DNA from: Inquilinus sp042743185
Lineage (GTDB): Bacteria > Pseudomonadota > Alphaproteobacteria > DSM-16000 > Inquilinaceae
Assembly (NCBI RefSeq): GCF_042743185.1
Contig: NZ_JBHYMS010000002.1
Coordinates: forward strand, 62,001-126,000
DNA: 64,000 bases
Direction of reading: 5' to 3'
In this document: positions 19,026 through 26,931 of the stretch, piece after piece
How the letters are laid out: the number at the start of each line of letters is the position of its first letter
How positions within the stretch are numbered: position 1 is the stretch's first letter
The notes under the pieces: generated by a model
The model's input: the letters and a program-made list of their open reading frames with translations, nothing else
Databases searched by the model: none
What the model was told of the DNA's origin: nothing
Position numbers and translations under genes: made by a program

Positions 19026-19658
19026 CTAGAGGGAGCCGCCGAGCGTGCCCTTGGTCGAGGGCACGGCGTCGGGGCGGCGGCTGTCGATCGCGGTCGCGGC
19101 GCGCAGCGCGCGGGCCAGCGCCTTGAAGCAGCTTTCGACGATATGGTGGTTGTTCTCACCGTACAGGTTGGCGACGTGCAGCGTCAGCCCGGCGTTCTGG
19201 GCGAAGGCGTGGAACCATTCGCGGAACAGCTCGGTGTCCATCTCGCCCAGCTTGTCGCGGGTGAAGCGGACGTCCCAGACCAGATAGGGCCGGGCCGAGA
19301 TGTCGACGGCAACGCGGGACAGCGCCTCGTCCATCGGCACATGCGCCTCGCCGTAGCGCTGGATGCCGCGGCGGTCGCCCAGCGCCTTGGCGAAGGCCTG
19401 GCCGAGGGTGATGCCGACATCCTCGGTGGTGTGGTGGAAGTCGATATGGAGGTCGCCCTCGGCCCGCACCGTCAGGTCGAACAGGCCGTGCCGGGCCAGC
19501 TGGTCCAGCATGTGGTCGAGGAAGCCGACACCGGTCTGGATGTCGGAGCGGCCGGTGCCGTCGAGATCGACCGTGGCGCTGATCCGCGTCTCACGGGTGG
19601 CGCGGTCGACCGTGGCCGAGCGGACCGGCGCGACGGGGGCTGGGTTGGTTCCGTCCAT
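19026..19658 (-). CDS. hisB: imidazoleglycerol-phosphate dehydratase
   Basis: A 210-residue monofunctional HisB (no HisN phosphatase domain). Metal-binding motifs of both halves are visible: GFLDHMLDQLARHG, DLHIDFHHTTEDVGI, RYGEAHVPMDEAL and ENNHHIVESCFKALARAL. It is the first gene of the his run here. I chose the ATG at 19658 (MDGTNPAPVAPVRSATVDR). The N-terminal 15 residues are an unstructured addition, so a slightly later start is possible. The promoter is expected in the 168-bp gap before the divergent small gene. Confidence 0.96.
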   Translation of the reverse strand: MDGTNPAPVAPVRSATVDRATRETRISATVDLDGTGRSDIQTGVGFLDHMLDQLARHGLFDLTVRAEGDLHIDFHHTTEDVGITLGQAFAKALGDRRGIQRYGEAHVPMDEALSRVAVDISARPYLVWDVRFTRDKLGEMDTELFREWFHAFAQNAGLTLHVANLYGENNHHIVESCFKALARALRAATAIDSRRPDAVPSTKGTLGGSL

Positions 19659-19826
19659 GGCTGGTGTCTTAACAGGAAGCCCGGTGCATCGCCAGCCGCC
19701 GAGCCATGCCCGGAGAGCAGGGGGCCTGCAGGCCGGGCGCGGGGAAAGCTGGCATGGCTGGCGGTCGGCGTCTTTCCGTTGACCGGCCCTCATCCTATGA
19801 TTGCGGGAAAGCACAGGGAATGACGA

Positions 19827-20003
19827 ATGAGCCAGACCTCACCCGCCGAGGCCATCACGATCCGCACCGCCAAGCCGTGGCAGGTGCAGCGCATCGAGGA
19901 AGGCCTTGCCGCAATGCGCGAAGGCCGCGTGTCCCCTGCTGACGAGGTGTTTGCCAGGATCGCCGCGAAGCACGGCTGGACTCGCCAACGCCCACCGGCG
20001 TGA
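19827..20003 (+). CDS. small antitoxin-like protein (ParD/StbD-like), no toxin partner
   Basis: A 58-residue open frame, ATG 19827 to TGA 20001-20003, with a plausible Shine-Dalgarno (aggga) upstream. The sequence MSQTSPAEAITIRTAKPWQV continues QRIEEGLAAMREGRVSPADE and ends VFARIAAKHGWTRQRPPA. The pattern of a helix, the phrase EGLAAMREGRVSPADEVFARI and a basic tail is typical of the C-terminal half of small type II antitoxins that bind ParE/RelE toxins. The next gene is hslV, not a toxin. It may be an orphan or a remnant antitoxin. That it is a real coding gene is inferred from motif similarity and codon use. Confidence 0.65.
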   Translation: MSQTSPAEAITIRTAKPWQVQRIEEGLAAMREGRVSPADEVFARIAAKHGWTRQRPPA

Positions 20004-20109
20004 TCCCCGCGGGAACGGTCCGCAAGACTTGATCCCCCCACCGGACGGTCCAATCTAGGCGATGCGGGCCGGACGGCCCGTCACAACCCCAGCGTTTCCG
20101 GATTTCCGC

Positions 20110-20658
20110 ATGTCGTCTTCCGAGAGTGCCGCCTGGCACGGCACCACCATCCTCGCCGTGCGCAAGAACGGCCATGTCGTCATCGCCGGCGACGGTCAGG
20201 TCACCGCCGGCAATACCGTGATGAAGGGCACCGCCCGCAAGGTGCGCCGCCTGGGCGACGGCAGCGTCATCGCCGGCTTCGCCGGGGCGACGGCCGACGC
20301 CATGGCCCTGTTCGAGCGGCTGGAGGCCCAGCTGGAGAAGCATCCGGGCCAGCTGGCCCGCGCCTGCGTCGAGCTGGCCAAGGACTGGCGCACCGACCGC
20401 TATCTGCGCCGGCTGGAGGCGATGATGGCGGTGTGCGACGCCCGAGTGTCGCTGATCCTGACCGGCACCGGCGACGTGCTGGAGCCCGATGACGGGCTGA
20501 TCGGCATCGGCTCCGGTGGGCCCTTCGCCCTGGCCGCCGCCCGGGCCTATATGGAGCACCCCGAGTTGGACGCCGAGACCATCGCGCGCAAGGCGATGAA
20601 GATCGCCGGCGACATCTGCATCTACACCAACCACAACGTGACGCTGGAAAGCCTGTGA
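20110..20658 (+). CDS. hslV: ATP-dependent protease subunit HslV (ClpQ)
   Basis: A 182-residue proteasome-like peptidase. The catalytic threonine follows a short propeptide, WHGTTILAVRKNGHVVIAGD: cleavage after the Gly exposes Thr. Other segments are DGQVTAGNTVMKGTARKVRR and IGSGGPFALAAARAY. I chose the ATG at 20110 (MSSSESAAWHG), which gives the short prosegment expected in alphaproteobacteria. An in-frame ATG at 20062 would add 16 residues. It is followed by hslU after 46 nt, forming the usual operon. Confidence 0.96.
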   Translation: MSSSESAAWHGTTILAVRKNGHVVIAGDGQVTAGNTVMKGTARKVRRLGDGSVIAGFAGATADAMALFERLEAQLEKHPGQLARACVELAKDWRTDRYLRRLEAMMAVCDARVSLILTGTGDVLEPDDGLIGIGSGGPFALAAARAYMEHPELDAETIARKAMKIAGDICIYTNHNVTLESL

Positions 20659-20704
20659 TCGCGGCTCTGCCGATCCGCCGTCCCGACGCCGCGAAGGACT
20701 CACT

Positions 20705-22021
20705 ATGACCGACACCGCCAATTTCAGCCCGCGCGAGATCGTCTCCGAGCTCGACCGCTTCATCGTCGGCCAGCACGACGCCAAGCGCGCCGTCGCCATC
20801 GCCCTGCGCAACCGCTGGCGCCGCCAGCAGCTGCCGGAGGCGCTGCGCGAGGAGGTGCTGCCGAAGAACATCCTGATGATCGGCCCGACCGGCGTCGGCA
20901 AGACCGAGATCGCGCGCCGCCTGGCGAAGCTGGCCAACGCGCCGTTCCTGAAGGTCGAGGCCACCAAGTTCACCGAGGTCGGCTATGTCGGCCGCGATGT
21001 CGAGCAGATCGTCCGCGACCTCCTGGAGATCGCGATCAAGATGACCCGCGAGACGCTGCGCAAGGAGGTCGCGGCCAAGGCCGAGATCCGCGCCGAGGAG
21101 CGGGTGCTGGACGCGCTGGTGGGCGAGAGCGCCTCGGCCGAGACGCGGCAGAAGTTCCGCAAGATGCTGCGCGAGGGCCAGCTGAACGACCGCGAGATCG
21201 AGATCCAGGTCGCCGACACCGGCGGCGGGCTGCCGACCTTCGACATCCCCGGCATGCCGGGCGCCCAGATGGGCATGCTCAACCTCAACGACGTGTTCGG
21301 CAAGGCCTTCGGCAACCGCACCAAGCCGCGCCGCATGACCGTGACCGAGAGCCACGCCGTGCTGCTGGCCGAGGAATCGGACAAGCTCCTGGACCAGGAG
21401 AAGGTGACGGCCGAGGCGATCCACCTGGTCGAGCAGCATGGCATCGTGTTCCTGGACGAGATCGACAAGATCACGGCGCGGTCGGAGCGGCAGGGCGCCG
21501 ATGTCAGCCGCGAGGGCGTGCAGCGCGACCTGCTGCCGCTGATCGAGGGCACCCAGGTGGCGACCAAGCACGGCACGGTGCGCACCGACTACATCCTGTT
21601 CATCGCCTCCGGCGCGTTCCAGCTGGCCAAGCCGTCCGACCTGCTGCCGGAGCTGCAGGGCCGCCTGCCGATCCGGGTCGAGCTGCAGGCCCTGTCGCGC
21701 GACGATTTCCGCCGCATCCTGACCGAGCCGGAGCACAGCCTGGTCAAGCAGTACACCGCCCTGCTCGGCACCGAGGAGGTGACGCTGGACTTCACCGAGG
21801 ACGCGATCGACGCCCTGGCCGACCTGGCGGCCGAGGTCAACCGCGCGGTCGAGAACATCGGCGCCCGCCGGCTGCACACGGTGCTGGAGCGCCTGCTGGA
21901 CGAGGTCAGCTTCACCGCCTCCGATCGCTCCGGCGAGACGGTCAGGATCGACGCCGCCTATGTCCACGACAAGGTCGGGGCCCTCACCAGGAACGCCGAT
22001 CTGAGCAAGTTCATCCTGTAA
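20705..22021 (+). CDS. hslU: HslU ATPase (ClpY) of the HslUV protease
   Basis: A 438-residue AAA+ unfoldase. Walker A is MIGPTGVGKTEIARRLAKLA, Walker B is IVFLDEIDKIT, and the C-terminus ends DLSKFIL, the tail that docks into HslV. The I-domain insertion lies between (KMLREGQLNDREIEIQV and the GMPGAQMGMLNLND segment). The length is normal. It starts at 20705 after a ggact-type weak Shine-Dalgarno. Confidence 0.97.
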   Translation: MTDTANFSPREIVSELDRFIVGQHDAKRAVAIALRNRWRRQQLPEALREEVLPKNILMIGPTGVGKTEIARRLAKLANAPFLKVEATKFTEVGYVGRDVEQIVRDLLEIAIKMTRETLRKEVAAKAEIRAEERVLDALVGESASAETRQKFRKMLREGQLNDREIEIQVADTGGGLPTFDIPGMPGAQMGMLNLNDVFGKAFGNRTKPRRMTVTESHAVLLAEESDKLLDQEKVTAEAIHLVEQHGIVFLDEIDKITARSERQGADVSREGVQRDLLPLIEGTQVATKHGTVRTDYILFIASGAFQLAKPSDLLPELQGRLPIRVELQALSRDDFRRILTEPEHSLVKQYTALLGTEEVTLDFTEDAIDALADLAAEVNRAVENIGARRLHTVLERLLDEVSFTASDRSGETVRIDAAYVHDKVGALTRNADLSKFIL

Positions 22022-22132
22022 TGGCAGACCACCGGTCTCCGGCCTTCCGCTCGTCGTCATCGCCCGGCTAGCCTTGGCGATGACGGAGCGGCCCCGAGCG
22101 CACAGGCAGCTCCTCCATCGAGAGGAATCGAC

Positions 22133-22960
22133 ATGGCCGCTGTTGCCGGGCGCTTCGGCGCCTACGACGTCACCGTGCTGCTCGACGGCATCTTCGAGGC
22201 CCCGAAGACCGTGCTGACCCATGCCGCCGGCGAGGACGCCACCCGGCGCCTGGTCGACGGCTGGCCCGGCGACAAGATCAGCATCGACGTCAACTGCTAT
22301 CTCCTGACGGGGCCGAACGGCGTCTCGCTGATCGATGCCGGCACGGGCGACCATTGGGGGCCGGCGCTGGGCAAGGCGCGCGCCGCCCTGGCGGCGGCCG
22401 GCGTGCGGCCCGAGGAGGTCGATCGCGTGCTGCTGACCCATCCGCACGGCGACCACGCCCTGGGCCTGCTCGACGGCGACCGGCCCTGGCTGCCGCGGGC
22501 CGAGATCCTGTTCCCGGAGCAGGATTTCGCCTTCTTCGGCGATCCGGCCGTCGCCGAGACCTTCCCGCCGAACCGCCGCGGCAACTTCAAGACGGTGGCC
22601 GACCTGGGCCGCGCCTATGCCGGCCGGATCCGGACCATAGCGCCGGGGCCGGTCGAGGGCATGCCGGACGTCGAGGCCGTGCCGCTGCCCGGCCACACGC
22701 CCGGGCAGAGCGGCTATCGCATCGGCGAGGGACGGGACAGCCTGCTGATCTGGGCCGACGCCATCCATCTCGGCGATCCGCAGATCGAGGACCCGGAGGT
22801 CGGCCTGACCTACGACCTCGACCCGGCGCAGGCCGTGCGAAGCCGCCGCTTCCTGTTGGAAGAGGCGGCGAAGCATGGCTGGCTGGTCACCGGCAGCCAT
22901 CTCAGCCGGACCGGCCGGATCGAGGCGGGCGACCGGGGCTGGCGGTTCGTCGAGCCGTAA
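22133..22960 (+). CDS. MBL-fold metallo-hydrolase
   Basis: A 275-residue metallo-beta-lactamase-fold protein with the metal motif LLTHPHGDHALGLL, an upstream SLIDAGTGDHWG and later PLPGHTPGQSGYRI and WADAIHLGD. This is the general pattern of quorum-quenching lactonases and related hydrolases, but the substrate is not determinable. A Shine-Dalgarno (gagagg) precedes the ATG at 22133. It converges on the frameshifted phytase-like gene with 2 bp between stops. Confidence 0.8.
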   Translation: MAAVAGRFGAYDVTVLLDGIFEAPKTVLTHAAGEDATRRLVDGWPGDKISIDVNCYLLTGPNGVSLIDAGTGDHWGPALGKARAALAAAGVRPEEVDRVLLTHPHGDHALGLLDGDRPWLPRAEILFPEQDFAFFGDPAVAETFPPNRRGNFKTVADLGRAYAGRIRTIAPGPVEGMPDVEAVPLPGHTPGQSGYRIGEGRDSLLIWADAIHLGDPQIEDPEVGLTYDLDPAQAVRSRRFLLEEAAKHGWLVTGSHLSRTGRIEAGDRGWRFVEP

Positions 22961-22962
22961 GC

Positions 22963-24364
22963 CTACTTCGCGTTCAGCAGCTCGGTGACCTTGAGCAGCA
23001 CAAACTCCTCGTCGTCCTGCCGGTCGACGGCGCGGCCGGAGGAGAAGGGCAGGTTGTTGTCGTTGGCGACGATGATGTGGTCGGCGTCGACCCGCGCCAC
23101 GTTCTCGATGGTGACGAAGGGGAAGCTCAGCACGCCGTCATGCCCGCCCCGGCGCGCCTTGTGCTCCGGGTCCTGGAGCGCCAGCAGGTCGATCGAGCCG
23201 ATCTTGCGCAGGATGCCGTCGGCGTCGGGCATCCGCAAGGTCGACCAGGAACACCCGCTTCAGCCTGGCCGGGGTGGCAAAGCAGTCCGGCTTCAGCGCG
23301 CCCTGGCAGGCCTGGGCCGCATCGCCCTCGCCCTGGTCGCGCTCGATGATCAGGCCGCGGGTGCCGCCGATCAGGTTGAAATCGCCGATCGAGTTGCCGT
23401 TGGCCTCGAGCCGGTATTTCCAGGACTTGCCGGTGTATTTCTTCGAGGCGACGTCGAATTCGAGCACGCGCAGAACCTCATGCCCCTGGGCGTCCGTCTC
23501 CGGCGCACCCTTGGCCGCATCCCACAGCCCGCCTTCCAGCAGCGGGTACAGGGTCTTGCCGTCCTCCGACGCCGCCATGCCTTCGAACCCCTTGCTGCGG
23601 CGCGATTCGAAGGCGACCGGGCCGGGGGCGCCCGGCATGGTGAGGTAGGGGTTGTCGGGCGACCGCACCGGCTTGCCGTCGACCACGGTGTCGACCACGG
23701 TCAGCACCCGGCCGGCGGCGTCGGTCTCGATCAGGAACGGGCCCAGCTCGTCGCCGAACCAGTAATGGTCGCCGAACCAGTAATGGTCGCCGACCAGCTG
23801 CACCGATTCGATGTCGAAATCGGCGCCGGTCAGGTAACGCTCCTTCGTCGCCTCGGTGACGATGCGGAACGGCACCCTCTTGTCCGGGTCGGACAGGAAC
23901 AGCGTGTTCAGCACCGACACCCGGCCCGCCTGCCAGTCCGGCTTCACCCGGTGCACCATCAGCATCGCGTCCGGCGAGTTCGCCTTGGCGCCGAAGCCGT
24001 TGTCGGTGATGACGACATATTCGCCGTTGCCGACCGGCTTGATGCCGCTGAAGCCCTGCACCGCCTGGCCGACGAAGGGGAACAGCAGGCCGGTCTCGCG
24101 CACCGCGTCCTTGGCTCCGGTGGTGCCCATGACGCTGAACGGCCGGTCGATCCGGGCCAGGGTCGGGCCGGCGAACTTGGCCGAGGTGGCGAACATCGCC
24201 GGCGCATCGGCCGGCGGCGCGGCGAAGGTCATCGCCGGCAGCACGGCATGGCCGGCCAGCACCGCCGGATAGGTCTGCGGCGCCGGGTCGTCGCCGGCTA
24301 GGGCAGCGGCGGCGGACAGGGCCATGACCGCCAGCGAGGCGGCGGCAAGACGGAACGGACGCAT
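22963..24364 (-). pseudogene. esterase-like activity of phytase family gene, frameshifted
   Basis: Two overlapping frames together make one protein. The N-terminal frame starts at 24364 (MRPFRLAAASLAVMALSAAA, a Sec signal) and matches the phytase-esterase family through GDFNLIGGTRGLIIERDQGE and RLKRVFLVDLAD, then turns into arginine-rich nonsense. The C-terminal frame continues the family sequence with DADGILRKIGSIDLLALQDP, then SFPFVTIENVARVDADHIIV and ends VTELLNAK at 22963. The switch lies near 23225-23240. The total length, 1402 nt, is one more than a multiple of three, consistent with a single inserted base (or two lost). An 18-bp in-frame duplication sits mid-gene. It could be a true pseudogene or a sequencing error. 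Confidence 0.8.
23751..23786. repeat. 18-bp perfect tandem duplication inside the phytase-like gene
   Basis: The unit tcgccgaaccagtaatgg occurs at 23751-23768 and 23769-23786. It preserves frame and repeats six residues, reading GDHYWFGDHYWFGDE in the protein where a single copy would be expected. Together with the downstream frameshift it suggests a gene drifting by replication slippage. Confidence 0.9.
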
Positions 24365-24638
24365 GGATCCCCCTTCTCAGACGAAGCGCGGCCGGAGAGT
24401 GGGGTCGGCCGATGACGGCCGGATGACAGGTGCGTGAAAGTCTCGGGTCGGCCGCTTGGCTCAGGCGTCGGCAACCCACGGAGATGACCATACTAGATGT
24501 ATGGTCCAGACTAGAGCCATTGGACTGAAATGGGTTCCCGATCAGCGATTTCAGGAACCGGTCACTGGTCCGTCGCTACCATTGGTGGCAAGAGAGATCA
24601 AGGATTTGCCCAGATGTAGGTAGCAACCCACCATCTCG
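24365..24638. other. intergenic region upstream of the tRNA gene
   Basis: No supported gene. The right half (about 24480-24660) is less GC-rich than the surroundings. A potential hairpin pairs ggttcc (near 24533) with ggaacc (near 24553). The promoter of the phytase-like gene should lie at the left edge, and the tRNA promoter begins at 24639. Confidence 0.4.
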
Positions 24639-24693
24639 TTGCACGAAATCCACTTCCACGCTATAAGGAAAGGGCCAGCGAAACGCTGGCCCT
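24639..24693 (+). promoter_or_regulatory. tRNA promoter and leader hairpin
   Basis: A -35 box TTGCAC (24639-24644), a 17-bp spacer and a -10 box TATAAG (24662-24667) form a good sigma-70-type promoter. Transcription would begin around 24674, inside a perfect 10-bp inverted repeat, agggccagcg (24671-24680) / cgctggccct (24684-24693), with an AAA loop, so only part of the stem may be transcribed. A small ctgc-aaaaa-gcag repeat (24694-24706) follows directly before the tRNA. This gives the tRNA its own transcription unit. Confidence 0.65.
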
Positions 24694-24711
24694 CTGCAAA
24701 AAGCAGACTGT

Positions 24712-24818
24712 GGAGGTGTGGCAGAGTGGTTAATCGCGCCGGATTCCTAATCCGGAGGGCCCCTTAGCTTCCAAGGGCGACCGTGGCCCCGTGGGTTCGA
24801 ATCCCACCGCCTCCGCCA
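24712..24818 (+). tRNA. type II tRNA with serine identity features but anticodon CCU (AGG)
   Basis: A 107-nt cloverleaf. Acceptor stem: GGAGGTG pairs with CGCCTCC. G73 and an encoded CCA (24816-24818) follow. T arm: GTGGG-TTCGAAT-CCCAC. Anticodon arm: CCGGA-TTCCTAA-TCCGG, so the anticodon is CCT (24746-24748), reading AGG. The variable region is about 35 nt and folds into an outer GGGC/GCCC stem plus an inner 5-bp stem with a 7-nt loop (CCCTT ... AAGGG). The long arm, G1-C72, G2-C71, A3-T70, C11-G24 and G73 are serine identity elements in E. coli. Normal tRNA-Arg(CCU) is type I. The D stem has an A12-C23 mismatch. The anticodon arm resembles tRNA-Ser(GCU) with one base changed. Isotype is therefore ambiguous: a naive call gives Arg, while the body says Ser. 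Confidence 0.85.
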
Positions 24819-24832
24819 ACTTTTCCCACTTC

Positions 24833-24860
24833 GGGCGGCCTCGGCCGCCCTTCTTTTTTG
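24833..24860 (+). terminator. Rho-independent terminator after the tRNA gene
   Basis: Stem gggcggc (24833-24839) / gccgccc (24844-24850) with a 4-nt loop, followed by ttctttttt. It lies 14 nt after the tRNA end and closes a monocistronic tRNA unit. Confidence 0.88.
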
Positions 24861-24976
24861 CGCTGAGTTCACCTCAACACCACAACATATTGTGGCCAAA
24901 ACGCGATTCCGTCAAGGGCCTAGTTAGATTCTAATTAGAATCCCCAAGCTCGCCCTCACGCGGTATTATTAGCCGC

Positions 24977-25201
24977 ATGCCGAAGCAAAAGAGTGTCAAC
25001 AAGACACAGAAAGTCCACCCCACTCTATCTGGGCAAATCGTTGATTATCTTAGAGATTTGGTCGTGGTGGGCGCCTACGGAAACAGCCCTTCTGAGGTGG
25101 CGCGGTATCTAATTCAGCGCGGAATAGACGATCTGCTCAGAGAAGGGGTGTTGGTGCGCAAAACCGGAAGCATGCCTGGGTCCCAGGAGGAGCAAGCCTA
25201 A
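24977..25201 (+). CDS. small ribbon-helix-helix-like protein
   Basis: A 74-residue protein (start MPKQKSVNKTQKVHPTLSGQ) with a pattern of beta strand then two helices: IVDYLRDLVVVGAYGNSPSE, then VARYLIQRGIDDLLREG. This resembles CopG/Arc-type DNA-binding folds with the NSPSEVARYLI turn. Codon use and base composition are less GC-rich than neighbours, which suggests transfer. It follows the tRNA terminator by about 115 bp and overlaps nothing. No toxin or partner gene is adjacent. It could be an orphan antitoxin or a regulator. No specific function is assigned. Confidence 0.65.
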   Translation: MPKQKSVNKTQKVHPTLSGQIVDYLRDLVVVGAYGNSPSEVARYLIQRGIDDLLREGVLVRKTGSMPGSQEEQA

Positions 25202-25205
25202 GACG

Positions 25206-25862
25206 CTAGGCTGCCTGCGCCTCCTCGGTCATCCGCGCCACCAGCCGGTCGATCTCCGCCTCTGCCGCCTGCAGCGACTGCCGGATCCGCTCATCGGCGA
25301 ACTCGTCGTATTCCGCTGCGATCGACACCGCGTCGGTGATGCCCATGTAGCGGAACACCGTGTGCAGATGCGGCTCGGCATGGTTGAGGCCGGCCAGCCG
25401 CTCGCCCGGGCCGTATCCCCAGTCGCCGCGGGCGCCAAGCGTCACCAGCCGCTTGCCGGACAGCATCGGCCAGTAGGGCTCGCCCGGGCGGCTGCGGTCG
25501 AAGCCGAAGGTGCGGCCGACGCGGACGATGTTGTCGACCCAGGCCTTCATCTGCGCCGGCAGGCCGAAATTGTACATCGGCACCCCGGCGACGATCAGGT
25601 CGGCGCGCTCCAGCTCGTCCACCAGCGCGTCGCTGACCGCCAGGGTGGCACGCATCTCCGGCGTCCGCCGCTCCGGCTTGGTGAAGGCGGCGGCGATCCA
25701 GGCCTCGGTCACCGGCGGCGGCGGCTCCAGGCCGACGTCACGGCGGATCACCCTGTCGCCCGGCCGCCGGGCCAGCCAGGCCTCGACGAACCGGGCCGAC
25801 AGGCGCCGGCTGTGCGAGCGGCCGAGGCGGGCGCTGGAATCGATGTGCAGGATCGTGGTCAT
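25206..25862 (-). CDS. azoR: FMN-dependent NADH-azoreductase / NAD(P)H:quinone oxidoreductase
   Basis: A 218-residue flavodoxin-fold enzyme. It starts MTTILHIDSSARLGRSHSRR (the phosphate-binding S-x-R-x-x-x-S pattern of AzoR), followed by DLIVAGVPMYNFGLPAQMKA and VDNIVRVGRTFGFD. These enzymes reduce quinones and azo compounds by two electrons. It is divergent from a LysR-type regulator with 76 bp between starts, the classic arrangement for a LysR-controlled reductase. Confidence 0.88.
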   Translation of the reverse strand: MTTILHIDSSARLGRSHSRRLSARFVEAWLARRPGDRVIRRDVGLEPPPPVTEAWIAAAFTKPERRTPEMRATLAVSDALVDELERADLIVAGVPMYNFGLPAQMKAWVDNIVRVGRTFGFDRSRPGEPYWPMLSGKRLVTLGARGDWGYGPGERLAGLNHAEPHLHTVFRYMGITDAVSIAAEYDEFADERIRQSLQAAEAEIDRLVARMTEEAQAA

Positions 25863-25867
25863 GGCTG

Positions 25868-25896
25868 ATCTCCGGACTGTCTCCCGCCCAGGAGAT
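25868..25896. promoter_or_regulatory. inverted repeat in the azoR/LysR divergent promoter
   Basis: atctcc (25868-25873) and ggagat (25891-25896) form an inverted repeat in the 76-bp gap between the divergent azoR and LysR-family genes. It is a candidate LysR-type operator, though the spacing is not the strict T-N11-A form. Confidence 0.35.
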
Positions 25897-25938
25897 GTGC
25901 GCTTTCTGGCTTGCGGACAAAGGCGAATCCCTCATCCT

Positions 25939-26862
25939 ATGGCTGAGGTGAACTCATCCGTCCGGACCGCCATGCGCCGCCTGCCCCCGCTCGCCGCCCT
26001 GCGCGCCTTCGAGGCCGCCGCCCGCCATCTCAGCTTCAAGCGCGCCGCCGAGGAGCTGCTGGTGACCCCGACGGCCGTGAGCCATCAGATCCGTCTGCTG
26101 GAGGAGACGATGGGGCTGCGGCTGTTCGAGCGGCGGACCCGGCAGGTGGTGATGACCGAGGCGGCGCAGCGCCTGTACCCGGTGCTGCGCGACGGCTTCG
26201 ACGCCTTCGCCCGCACCATCGACGGGCTGTCGGCCCGGTCCCGGCCGAGCACCGTGACCCTGACGGCCACCCGCGCCTTCACCGCCCGGCTGCTGGTGCC
26301 CCGCGTCGCGTCGTTCCAGGAGCGGCGGCCGGACGTCACCCTGCGCCTGCTGGCCGCGGACGAGCCGGTCGACCTCGCCGCCGGCACCGCCGACCTGGCC
26401 ATCCGCTACGGCGGCGGCATGTATCCCGGGCTGCGGTCGGAGCCGCTGGGCACCGACCGGCTGGCGCCGGTGGCGCATCCGGCGCTGGGGCTGACGGCGC
26501 CGGAGCAGCTGGCCCAGCACCGGCTGGTGCATTTCGAGTGGCGCGTGCCGCATCCGGAGAAGCCGTCCTGGCCGCGCTGGTTCGCCGCCGCCGGGCTGCC
26601 GGAAGGCGGCGCCTCGGCCCTGCGCTGCACCGATGAGAGCCACGCCATCCAGGCGGTGGCGGCCGGCCACGGCGTCGGCCTCTTGAGCCTGACCCTGGTG
26701 GCGGCGGAGCTGGCCGCCGGCACGCTGGTGCAGCCCTTCGGCCCGGCGATCGAGGGCATGGGCTTCCACCTGGTCCGCCGGCCAGGTCCGGAGGACGAGG
26801 CGGTGGCGGCGGTGCGGGAGTGGATCCTGGCGGAGTTCGGAGCGATAGGTCCAGCGAACTGA
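25939..26862 (+). CDS. LysR-family transcriptional regulator (GcvA-like)
   Basis: A 307-residue regulator. The N-terminal winged HTH reads LPPLAALRAFEAAARHLSFK, then RAAEELLVTPTAVSHQIRLL, and EETMGLRLFERRTRQVVMTE, very close to the GcvA branch. A C-terminal type 2 periplasmic-binding-fold effector domain follows. I chose the ATG at 25939. An ATG at 25972 is also possible. It most likely regulates the divergent azoR gene. The effector is unknown. Confidence 0.88.
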   Translation: MAEVNSSVRTAMRRLPPLAALRAFEAAARHLSFKRAAEELLVTPTAVSHQIRLLEETMGLRLFERRTRQVVMTEAAQRLYPVLRDGFDAFARTIDGLSARSRPSTVTLTATRAFTARLLVPRVASFQERRPDVTLRLLAADEPVDLAAGTADLAIRYGGGMYPGLRSEPLGTDRLAPVAHPALGLTAPEQLAQHRLVHFEWRVPHPEKPSWPRWFAAAGLPEGGASALRCTDESHAIQAVAAGHGVGLLSLTLVAAELAAGTLVQPFGPAIEGMGFHLVRRPGPEDEAVAAVREWILAEFGAIGPAN

Positions 26863-26892
26863 ACTGGCCGCTTGCCGTGGGCCCTGTACGAC

Positions 26893-26913
26893 GCCATGTT
26901 TCTCAGATATGGC
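26893..26913. promoter_or_regulatory. palindrome upstream of vapB (candidate autoregulatory operator)
   Basis: gccat (26893-26897) and atggc (26909-26913) are an inverted repeat with an 11-bp spacer, 18 bp before the VapB start and just upstream of a ggag Shine-Dalgarno. Type II antitoxins of the AbrB fold usually bind such sites. Confidence 0.45.
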
Positions 26914-26931
26914 AGGTTTTGGAGTGATGCC

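Noticed and set aside
24712..24818. tRNA as an attachment site of an integrated element
   Set aside because: No integrase is adjacent and no second copy of the tRNA 3' end is found in the window.
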